From NCBI GenBank assembly GCA_031292255.1, contig JARLHN010000034.1, forward strand, positions 1 through 64,000: a stretch of DNA of 64,000 nucleotides. The letters are read 5' to 3'. The notes beneath the pieces were generated by a model. The model saw only the letters and a list, made by a program, of their open reading frames with translations, ran no database searches and was not told where the DNA came from. The stretch is from Oryzomonas sp. (lineage in GTDB: Bacteria; Desulfobacterota; Desulfuromonadia; Geobacterales; Pseudopelobacteraceae). Below, in pieces: positions 8,572 through 15,168 of this stretch (position 1 is its first letter; the number at the start of each line of letters is the position of its first letter). The translations under genes were made by a program, and so were the position numbers.

Positions 8572-8696
8572 CTGCGGTGCCACACAATCGGCACATTTGT
8601 CAAATAGTTTCCGCATCTGTCCCGTGAAGCGGCGGACCTGTCCCTGCAGGGACGAAAGGCCGATACCCCTGTAAAGACGGGGGTAGCGGCCTTTTT
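8572..8696. other. Multi-hairpin intergenic element
   Basis: Three stems lie in 125 bases: TGCGG...CCGCA enclosing TGCC...GGCA; the palindrome GTCCCTGCAGGGAC at 8640-8653; and a long hairpin AAAGGCCG (8655-8662)...CGGCCTTT (8687-8694) with inner TACCCC...GGGGTA, followed on the plus strand by TTTTT. It sits between the minus-strand SDR and YchJ genes. It could terminate the SDR transcript, but the better U tract is on the opposite strand, so a mobile or structured repeat is as likely. Confidence 0.5.
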
Positions 8697-8806
8697 GACG
8701 CCTGGCTCGATCAGCGGAATATCGGGAGTTCCGTGCGGTCAGTTCTCCGTCGTAATTTGGGATCTTTTGGCTGCTGCCGTCGTTGCGGCTTCTTGATGTA
8801 GGCCTG

Positions 8807-9595
8807 CTAGAAACACGACCGTACAACGCCGCCATCAACACGCAACGCGGCGCCATTGGTGGCTGATGATAGGGGGCTGCACACGTAGACGGCAAGGTTG
8901 GCAACTTCTTCCGGAGTGGCAAAGCGCTTGAGCAGCGATGCCGGGCGCACCATTTGGAAAAATTCCTTTTCGAAGTCGGCAAAGGATTTGCCGCCGCTGA
9001 GTTTTGCAACGAACCCATCCACGCCCTCCGTATGGGTTGGGCCCGGCAGGATCGCATTGACCGTTACCTTTGTCCCGGCACATGTTTCGGCAATGCCGCG
9101 CGAGACCGCCAGTTGTGCTGTTTTGGTCATTCCGTAGTGGATCATCTCTGCCGGGATCTGAATACCGCTCTCGCTGCTGATGAAGATGATCCGTCCCCAA
9201 TTTTGCTCCTTCATGCCCGGAAGATACGCTCGTGCCAGACGGACGCCGCTTAATACGTTGACCTCGAAAAAACGCAGCCACTCTTCGTCGGAAATCTCCT
9301 CGAAAGGCTTCGGCTCGTAGATGCCCAGGTTATTCACCAGGATATCAAGGGACGGTAATTGCCGGCGTAACCTGTCAACGTCCCCGGCCTGGGAAAGGTC
9401 GCCAGTAAAGCTCTCCACGGCAGCATCCGGCAGGGCGTTCCTGATCTGTTCCAGCGCAACCGCCAGGGAAACGTCACTGCGCCCGTTGATGACGACGTGT
9501 GCACCCTCACGTGCCAGGGCAATGGCTATTGCCAGGCCGATCCCCTTGGTTGAACCGGAGATGAGGGCTTTTTTACCGTTAAGCTGTAAGTCCAT
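8807..9595 (-). CDS. Short-chain dehydrogenase/reductase
   Basis: A 262-residue classical SDR: cofactor loop GSTKGIG near residue 14, NNLGIY (the NNAG position, with Leu for Ala), Ser of IFISSESG, catalytic YGMTK, and the late PGPTHTEG loop and VDGG terminus. The Arg after NG in VINGRSD suggests NADP(H) preference. The length is typical. SDRs of this type resemble 3-oxoacyl-ACP reductases and sugar/steroid dehydrogenases, so the substrate is open. It ends about 110 bases before the structured element. Confidence 0.9.
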   Translation of the reverse strand: MDLQLNGKKALISGSTKGIGLAIAIALAREGAHVVINGRSDVSLAVALEQIRNALPDAAVESFTGDLSQAGDVDRLRRQLPSLDILVNNLGIYEPKPFEEISDEEWLRFFEVNVLSGVRLARAYLPGMKEQNWGRIIFISSESGIQIPAEMIHYGMTKTAQLAVSRGIAETCAGTKVTVNAILPGPTHTEGVDGFVAKLSGGKSFADFEKEFFQMVRPASLLKRFATPEEVANLAVYVCSPLSSATNGAALRVDGGVVRSCF

Positions 9596-9729
9596 GAATG
9601 ACTCCTTTTGTCGGCTTGAGGATATCGAGATGAGGTTTGAAAAAATTGTATCACAGTGACGGAAAAATCAAGTGGCTGGCTGTGGGGCGCGTTTTCCGGA
9701 GAGGAGCGTATGGGACGTCGGGAATTAGG

Positions 9730-9772
9730 GGTTGTGCCCCTGGAAATTTCCTTGTAGGCTTGAGGCACAACC
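9730..9772. promoter_or_regulatory. Nested palindrome upstream of small gene
   Basis: GGTTGTGCC (9730-9738) and GGCACAACC (9764-9772) are perfect inverted copies; between them lies the second palindrome GGAAATTTCC. It stands 25 bases before the ATG at 9798 and could be an operator or an mRNA hairpin. The function is inferred from position only. Confidence 0.4.
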
Positions 9773-9797
9773 GTAAATGGAATCGTGAGGGAACCCT

Positions 9798-10034
9798 ATG
9801 ACAAAGACCGATAAAGCTTTGCTGCTGGCGGCATTGACGCCGGAAGAGATTCGCTGGGGAGCGGAGCTTGCCGATAAGCTGCCTGATGATATGGATCTGA
9901 CGTTCGTGGAGGTCAAGATGCTGACCAGAATCCCGATCGACAAATGGCCGAAGAGGCTTCTGGCCAAGGTCAGGGATGTGATCGACTTTGGGGATTTCGT
10001 GGATGACGACCATGATGGACTGGTACCATCATGA
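9798..10034 (+). CDS. Small acidic hypothetical protein
   Basis: A 78-residue soluble protein (MTKTDKALLLAALTPEEIRW...) with two amphipathic helices and an acidic C terminus (DFGDFVDDDHDG). I recognise no domain. GAGGGAACCC before the ATG is a plausible ribosome-binding site, and the frame is free of antisense competitors with recognisable domains. It converges on the FKBP gene 33 bases downstream. Confidence 0.6.
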   Translation: MTKTDKALLLAALTPEEIRWGAELADKLPDDMDLTFVEVKMLTRIPIDKWPKRLLAKVRDVIDFGDFVDDDHDGLVPS

Positions 10035-10067
10035 TCGTCTCCAAAGACCGCGTAGCGACGCTGCCGA

Positions 10068-10730
10068 CTACTTCGTCACGCCGAGCAGCTCAATCTCGAA
10101 TACCAGCGTAGCGTTGGGGGGAATGGGGCCGACGCCCCGCTCGCCGTAGGCGATTGCCGCCGGACAGACCAGCCTGGCCTTGCCGCCCGGTTTCATCATC
10201 TGTACCCCCTCGGTCCAGCAGGGAATCACACTGTTCAAAGCAAACTCGACCGGCTCGCCGCGCTTGTAGGAACTATCGAATTCCGTCCCATCGACCAGCG
10301 TACCGCGGTAATGCACCTTGACCTTGTCGCTGGTAGCCGGGGCGGCTCCATTGCCCACTTTCAGCGACAGGTAGACCATGCCCGACTTGGTCGTGATTGC
10401 CCCCTTCTCCTTGGCTGCCTTGGCGATGAGCTCTTTTGCCGCGGCAGCCAGTTTTCCCTCTTGGGCGTTACGGCGGGCGGTGGCCAGTTCCTGGACGTGC
10501 TTTTGATACGTCTCCAGATCCACGAGGGGTTTTGCCCCTGTCACGCCGTCCGACATCCCCTGTTTCACCAGGTCTAATTCTGCCGGGGTGAGGCTGAAGA
10601 CGGAAAGTTGGCGGGCCATGTAAAGGCCAATGGCATACAGGGTCTTTTGCTCTTCGGTTTTTGGCGCCTCCGCGGCAAAAGCGGGGATGGCAACCAGGGT
10701 GATAAGTAAGGCCAGGGTGAGTCTGCGCAT
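10068..10730 (-). CDS. Secreted FKBP-type peptidyl-prolyl isomerase (Mip-like)
   Basis: A 220-residue protein. A signal peptide (MRRLTLALLITLVAIPAFAA) is followed by an alpha-helical FKBP-N dimerisation domain (about 25-115, with YAIGLYMARQL) and a C-terminal FKBP domain (about 125-220) with KVKVHYRGTLVDGTEFDSSY, GWTEG-type CWTEGVQMM and PPNATLVFEIELL. It probably acts as a periplasmic isomerase and chaperone. One Cys replaces the Gly in the GWTEG segment, as in some homologues. It is convergent with the small acidic gene. Confidence 0.92.
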   Translation of the reverse strand: MRRLTLALLITLVAIPAFAAEAPKTEEQKTLYAIGLYMARQLSVFSLTPAELDLVKQGMSDGVTGAKPLVDLETYQKHVQELATARRNAQEGKLAAAAKELIAKAAKEKGAITTKSGMVYLSLKVGNGAAPATSDKVKVHYRGTLVDGTEFDSSYKRGEPVEFALNSVIPCWTEGVQMMKPGGKARLVCPAAIAYGERGVGPIPPNATLVFEIELLGVTK

Positions 10731-11001
10731 GTTTTTCCCTTTCGATGTTCATAAATTCGAATGTTTTTCATACTATCAGAATTTGCGAATGAGGCAACTA
10801 AAGATAAACATTGGGGACTGTTTTGCCCCATGGTCATATGTAACGGGTTTTGATGGCTGGCTTGAGTGTTCACCTTTCTTGCTTTTTTCGGACATCGACG
10901 ATATTATTTCCTGAAAGCGCATCCAAAGCGAGGTTTTGGCAGCAAAAAACTCATGATACGGCAAGGCAGGCCCTGTGCCGCCTTTTCTCAAGGATTGACA
11001 A

Positions 11002-11847
11002 ATGCCCATCTCGCTGACGATCCGGCGACTTCTGTCGATACAACCTATCGATCTGCCGGTCTTCCATCCCATAGCCCTTAAGCTGATCCATCTGCTTTCC
11101 GATTTCAATTTTACCATCGATGAATTGGCGAACACGGCCAACGACGATCAGGCCCTTGCCGGGCAGATCCTGAAAATGGCGAATTCGTCCAGTTACATTG
11201 GGCGGGTCAAGGTGGAAACGATCAAGGATGCCCTTATCCGGCTGGGGGCGCACCACGTCTCCAATCTGGCCATGGCGGCATCCCAGGCTGCACTGCATGC
11301 CTCGGACAACAGCACGGTCAATGCCGTCATGAAGGAGTTATGGTTCCATTCCCATGGCTGCGCCGTCGGTTGCCGCTGGGTGGCCATGAACACCGGGCAC
11401 CGTGCTTTGGCGGAACAGTGCTATCTGGCAGGGTTACTCCACGATGTGGGTAAGTTGTATCTGATCAAGGCCCTGGAACGGATCACCAACGCCGGGGTTG
11501 CCCAGGCTGCGTTGGAACGGGGACTCTTGCTGGAAATATTTGACGAATTACATGTGGAGCAGGGGAATCGCCTGATGGAGCATTGGAACATGCCGCCAGT
11601 TTATCGCACTGCCGTGGATAGGCATTCCAGCGCGCATTTCGACCCCGACGAAAAAGTCCTTGTCATCGTCCGGCTTGTGAACGTCTTTACCCGTTCCTGT
11701 GGCATGAGCTTCGTTGCCGGGCCGGACCAGGCGCTCCTGGAACTCCCCGAGGCGTCCCTGCTCGGCATGGGCGAGCAGCAGTTGACAGAGCTTGTAAAGG
11801 TGCTGGAAGAGTCCCGCAGCATCTCATTCCTTCCTTCCCAGGAATGA
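11002..11847 (+). CDS. HDOD domain protein
   Basis: A 281-residue single-domain HDOD protein: N-terminal LPVFHPIALKLIHLLSD, QILKMANSSSYIG, then ALIRLGAHHVSNLAMA, and a late LLHDVGKLYLI. HDOD domains are catalytically inactive relatives of HD phosphohydrolases that act as signalling scaffolds, and they are numerous in Geobacter. The central LAGLLHDVGKL looks like an HD motif but lacks the flanking metal His set of a real HD enzyme. AAGGA is nine bases before the ATG. No operon partner is visible. Confidence 0.88.
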   Translation: MPISLTIRRLLSIQPIDLPVFHPIALKLIHLLSDFNFTIDELANTANDDQALAGQILKMANSSSYIGRVKVETIKDALIRLGAHHVSNLAMAASQAALHASDNSTVNAVMKELWFHSHGCAVGCRWVAMNTGHRALAEQCYLAGLLHDVGKLYLIKALERITNAGVAQAALERGLLLEIFDELHVEQGNRLMEHWNMPPVYRTAVDRHSSAHFDPDEKVLVIVRLVNVFTRSCGMSFVAGPDQALLELPEASLLGMGEQQLTELVKVLEESRSISFLPSQE

Positions 11848-11862
11848 TGCGCCGGGCGGCAC

Positions 11863-11977
11863 ATTATACCAATTCCAAATCGGCTCGTCTTTTTGCTCCT
11901 CAACGTACGACCTGTACGCTTTCGTCGCCTCAATCCTCGCTGCCTTGATTTCATCCTTGATGTGGAATTGGTATTAT
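11863..11977. repeat. MITE-like element with ATACCAATTCC terminal inverted repeats
   Basis: A 115-bp segment bounded by ATTATACCAATTCCAAAT and, inverted, ATGTGGAATTGGTATTAT (16 of 18 positions match). The interior has a central CGTACGACCTGTACG hairpin and no coding frame. Related ends occur at 13985-14166, and single ends at about 5922, 7722 and 38387. The element lies directly before the lytic transglycosylase and may supply part of its promoter. Confidence 0.65.
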
Positions 11978-12006
11978 ATCTGCCCGGACTTTCGGAGTAT
12001 GGCGCA

Positions 12007-12687
12007 ATGACGGGGAAAAATTTGAAGATAGTGTGTCTTTTGGTCCTTATTGCGGTCAGTGGTGCCGGGAGGGATGCCTACCCGTTCTGTTTCGAGGAGG
12101 CGGGGCAGATGTATGGCATCAATCCATTGATCTTGAGGTCGATCGCCAGGGTCGAGTCGAACTTTGTGCCTGAATCAATCAACGAAAACAGCAATGGAAC
12201 TTTTGACATCGGATTGATGCAGATCAATACCATCTGGAAACCGGTAATTGGCGAACAGCGGTGGAGGTATCTGGGAGACGCCTGCTACAATACGAAAACC
12301 GGCGCATGGATACTGGCAACCTGCATAAACAAATACGGCTACAATTGGAAGGCCATCGGCTGCTACAACAGCCAAACGCCGGAAAAAAGCGAGGCGTATG
12401 CCAGGAAGGTATTCAGCCACTTAAAGCAGTTGGAGCATCATAAAGAACCCCAGCCGCTGGACAGTGAAATGAAATCGGTCATGCTGAACCAGATTAACAG
12501 CCTGGTTGAATCCGCACAACAGGGCAAGGGAAAGGAAAAGATCGTCAAGTTCGTCCCGTATGTGCGCGTCACCCGCCAGACCTTGCGCAAACCACCTGCT
12601 CCTCCTTCCGGTGAAGCCGCTTTGCCGCCGGAGGCTTCCGTCACTACCCTGCCGCCAAAATCCGTTCCTTCTCCCGCATCCCGCTAG
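12007..12687 (+). CDS. Lytic transglycosylase, SLT/IagB-like
   Basis: A 226-residue protein with a signal peptide (LKIVCLLVLIAVSGAG) and a compact SLT domain at about 25-145: catalytic Glu in SIARVESNFVPESIN, then GLMQIN and YNWKAIGCYNSQTPEKSEAYA. Two cysteine pairs fit a VirB1/IagB-type enzyme. Residues 150-226 form a charged, proline-rich tail. It should cleave peptidoglycan in the periplasm, often for secretion or pilus assembly, though no such genes lie nearby. CGGAG precedes the ATG by nine bases; upstream in-frame codons belong to the repeat. Confidence 0.88.
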   Translation: MTGKNLKIVCLLVLIAVSGAGRDAYPFCFEEAGQMYGINPLILRSIARVESNFVPESINENSNGTFDIGLMQINTIWKPVIGEQRWRYLGDACYNTKTGAWILATCINKYGYNWKAIGCYNSQTPEKSEAYARKVFSHLKQLEHHKEPQPLDSEMKSVMLNQINSLVESAQQGKGKEKIVKFVPYVRVTRQTLRKPPAPPSGEAALPPEASVTTLPPKSVPSPASR

Positions 12688-12737
12688 TACCATGTAACGG
12701 CTACAGTTTCGGAAAAGGCCCCCCCAGCGGTGGGATC

Positions 12738-12824
12738 AACCACCCCCTGCCCCCCTCCTTATCAAGGAGGGGAATGTTTGGGCGTTTTCCTCCCCTCCTT
12801 GTTTAGGAGGGGTCGAGGGTGGTA
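12738..12824. repeat. Tandem C/G-rich hairpins
   Basis: Two similar hairpins, CCCCTCCTT/AAGGAGGGG (12752-12772) and CCCCTCCT/AGGAGGGG (12792-12812), are enclosed by an outer ACCACCCC/GGGTGGT pairing. This is the common intergenic REP-like type; a second, divergent cluster lies at 28710-28862. Confidence 0.6.
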
Positions 12825-12999
12825 TCCATCCTCAGCTCACAGACTGACCTTTTTTCACCCTCCACTACCCAAGTACAAGTGCCCGATGGCATGACGGCCG
12901 AGACCGTCGCGTGCTTCCGCTTGGTTGCAGCCATGTTTAGTGGTATGGTGGTTCCCACCTTTTTCTGCCATCCGAAACGTCATGGAGAACCGCGCCCCG

Positions 13000-13986
13000 A
13001 TGCCTCACAGCCCACACCCTTTTCAAAACCTTATCCCCGGCCTCATCATGGATGCCGTTGAAAGCCAGGGATTTTGCTGCGATTGCCGTACGTTTGCGCT
13101 GAATAGTTACGAAAACCGCGTTTACCAGGTAGGCATCGAGGACGGACAACCGCTGATCGCCAAGTTTTACCGCCCCGGTCGCTGGAGCGACAAGCAGATC
13201 CTCGAAGAGCATCGCTTCTGTTTCGAGCTGGCCGAACATGAACTGCCGGTGGTAGCGCCATGGACCAATGCTGCCGGTGAGAGTCTTTTTCACCACGACG
13301 GGTTCCGTTTCGCCCTCTATCCGCGCCAAGGGGGGCATGCCCCGGAGTTCGACAACCTTGACAACCTGCTGATTCTCGGCCGTATGCTCGGTCGCATTCA
13401 TCGCATAGGCGCCGTGCAGCCGTTTGTCTGCCGGCCGACCCTCGACACCCGAAGCTTCGGCTATGCCAGCGTCGAATTGATCCGCGAACGCTTTATCCCG
13501 GAGGAATACCGGGCAAGCTACACCGCTGTGACCGATCAGCTGCTGAAGGCTGTGGACACGATTATGTCCGCGGCCGGGCCGATCCGCTCCATCCGTTCCC
13601 ATGGCGACTGCCATGGCGGCAATATCCTGTGGCGGGACAATGCGCCCCACTTCGTGGATTTCGATGATGCACGCATGGCTCCGGCAGTGCAGGACCTCTG
13701 GATGATGCTCTCCGGCGACCGCCAGCGCCGGATCGCCCAATTGGACGCGTTGATCGAAGGTTACGGTGAGTTCTTCGAATTCAACCCGGCAGAGCTGCGC
13801 ATGGTTGAAGCCCTGCGTACCCTGCGCATGCTCCATTACAGCGCCTGGCTTGCCAATCGCTGGGCCGACCCGGTCTTTCCCGCCACGTTCCCCTGGTTCA
13901 ATACCGTCCGCTACTGGGGGGAACACATCCTCGACCTGCGCGAACAACTGGCGGCCCTTGATGAACCACCACTGGAACTGGGATAA
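13000..13986 (+). CDS. srkA: SrkA/YihE-type stress response protein kinase
   Basis: A 328-residue APH-like kinase closely resembling E. coli SrkA (YihE/RdoA): NSYENRVYQV, the Lys in IAKFYRPGRWS, ILEEHRF, the catalytic SHGDCHGGNILWRD, metal-binding FVDFDDAR and APAVQDLWMM. The N-terminal FQNLIPGLIMDAVE aligns with the known start, which supports ATG 13000 over the upstream ATG at 12982. SrkA phosphorylates Ser/Thr and protects against stress-induced death in E. coli. No partner gene is adjacent; repeats lie on both sides. Confidence 0.93.
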   Translation: MPHSPHPFQNLIPGLIMDAVESQGFCCDCRTFALNSYENRVYQVGIEDGQPLIAKFYRPGRWSDKQILEEHRFCFELAEHELPVVAPWTNAAGESLFHHDGFRFALYPRQGGHAPEFDNLDNLLILGRMLGRIHRIGAVQPFVCRPTLDTRSFGYASVELIRERFIPEEYRASYTAVTDQLLKAVDTIMSAAGPIRSIRSHGDCHGGNILWRDNAPHFVDFDDARMAPAVQDLWMMLSGDRQRRIAQLDALIEGYGEFFEFNPAELRMVEALRTLRMLHYSAWLANRWADPVFPATFPWFNTVRYWGEHILDLREQLAALDEPPLELG

Positions 13987-14166
13987 TACCGTTGATTTGA
14001 ACCCAGATATTCACATAAGGCGGAGCAAAGCTCCTGCACTACCCGCCCGGTTTCCTCACCAATAGCCCTGCTATTGCCTCGTCAACCGGACGACAAGCTA
14101 CTCGGAACATGCCTCGGCGGCATCTCGTGCCCTAATGGAAAATCTGGGTTGTGAAATTGGTATAAG
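13985..14166. repeat. Larger MITE-like element related to 11863-11977
   Basis: The ends are imperfect inverted copies: ATAATACCGTTGATTTG... with AACCCAGAT at the left and, inverted, CTTATACCAATTTCACAACCCAGAT at the right. The interior holds short stems (GGAGC..GCTCC; CAATAGCCCTGCTATTG). It begins right at the stop codon of srkA. No protein is encoded. Confidence 0.55.
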
Positions 14167-14231
14167 AACGGATTTCTGGTGCGGCGCCGCCCTGATTCAG
14201 GCAACAATGTGGGGTTCCGTCCATGCCGGGG

Positions 14232-14258
14232 ATAAGAAAGGGGCCCATGCGGCCCCCC
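14232..14258 (-). terminator. Intrinsic terminator of zinc-ribbon gene
   Basis: On the minus strand, GGGGGCC GCAT GGGCCCC is followed by TTTCTTAT. It lies just past the stop of the 14264-14701 gene. Confidence 0.72.
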
Positions 14259-14263
14259 GAGAA

Positions 14264-14701
14264 CTACCCGCAGCGGAGCAGTTTATTCCCGTCGCGGAAC
14301 AGGACCTGCATCTTGTTCGGGGGGAGGAGAAGCTTTACGATGCCGAGGCCGAAAACAGGGTGAGCCACCGGGTTGTTCACGCGGAACTTGCCGTTCATGT
14401 CGTAAGGAAGCGCCTTATCCGGCTCTATGGCCGGGCTGAGGGATTCCCATTCTTCCCGTTCGGCGGCTCCGGGATCTTTCCTCCCTTTACGGGGGGCCGC
14501 TGCTTTTGTGCGGGCACCTCCGGCTGCCGGCCCCGTGACGGTCTTCTCCATGTGGTAATTATGAATCCCGCGGCACGTGTTGCATTCGACCCTGATGACC
14601 TTTTCCCCCACCATGGCGACGATCGTATGATTCAATAGTGCCCGGCAGCGCGTGCAGCGCGCCTCGATGCAGTCCCCTGCCGCTAGTTTTCTGGTTGCCA
14701 T
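14264..14701 (-). CDS. Zinc-ribbon protein with DUF3553-like C terminus
   Basis: A 145-residue protein with a CxxC pair near the N terminus (ARCTRCRALL), another in VECNTCRGIHNYH, a basic low-complexity linker (about 65-95) and a C-terminal module HPVFGLGIVKLLLPPNKMQVLF. That module resembles the SH3-like DUF3553/CarD-type fold also seen at 3976-4230. GGGAGAG precedes the chosen ATG; a longer start at 14746 would run into the leader terminator. Nucleic-acid or RNA-polymerase binding is an inference from the module only. A terminator-bearing leader lies upstream. Confidence 0.72.
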   Translation of the reverse strand: MATRKLAAGDCIEARCTRCRALLNHTIVAMVGEKVIRVECNTCRGIHNYHMEKTVTGPAAGGARTKAAAPRKGRKDPGAAEREEWESLSPAIEPDKALPYDMNGKFRVNNPVAHPVFGLGIVKLLLPPNKMQVLFRDGNKLLRCG

Positions 14702-14748
14702 ACTGCTCTCCCATATTCCCTTTGTTGGAAATTTACCATCCACCACAA

Positions 14749-14831
14749 TAAAAAAACTCCGGACTGCTCCGGAGCATTATGTGTCGATGCACGTGACATT
14801 TATCCGCACCGCGTTGGTGTGGTCCGCGGAT
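14749..14831 (-). ncRNA. Candidate small RNA or attenuated leader
   Basis: From the predicted start near 14831, the minus strand begins ATCCGC and pairs with GCGGAT at 14802-14807 to make a 5' hairpin. About 30 bases later an intrinsic terminator follows: CTCCGGA/TCCGGAG (stems 14757-14763 and 14768-14774) with seven U residues. The unit is about 82 nt and ends 48 bases before the ATG of the zinc-ribbon gene, so it is either a stand-alone RNA or a transcriptional attenuator for that gene. Confidence 0.5.
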
Positions 14832-14837
14832 GTATAA

Positions 14838-14867
14838 AGCCTAGCAGTTTTCCAGGGGCACTGTCAA
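14838..14867 (-). promoter_or_regulatory. Predicted sigma-70 promoter of the 14.8-kb leader
   Basis: The minus strand has TTGACA (14862-14867) and TAGGCT (14838-14843) with an 18-base spacer. The -35 is perfect, the -10 only partial. The expected start matches the first base of the leader hairpin. Confidence 0.5.
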
Positions 14868-15168
14868 ACAAAACAGGCTTGCCGGGTTGTCTTCTCTGCC
14901 GCTTCGACAGGGGACTGCAAGGATATACGGTTGAAGTCCGGGCGGAAAGCCCCGTCTGACGATTAAAACTATTTAGTACATTAGTAACGCGACATGAAAT
15001 TCTGATGCATGGCGACATTTCATGATCATGAGAAAAATTATGTCGAATTACGTACGTGCTTTTTAGTATCTGCATATAATCAGATATTGCATTCAGGTGA
15101 TTTTTTTGTAATCTTGTGGATCGCGAGCCGTAAACGGTTCGTGCATTGTGGGGCACAAGGATCTTGTC
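14868..15168. promoter_or_regulatory. Upstream region of siaA
   Basis: About 300 bases with no gene. The right half is AT-rich and should hold the siaA promoter, but no clear -35/-10 is evident. A short hairpin, CGGGC GGAAA GCCCCG, lies at about 14939-14954. Confidence 0.4.

Noticed and set aside
12738-12824. CRISPR array
   Set aside because: Repeats are two palindromic C/G hairpins without regular spacing, and no cas genes are present.
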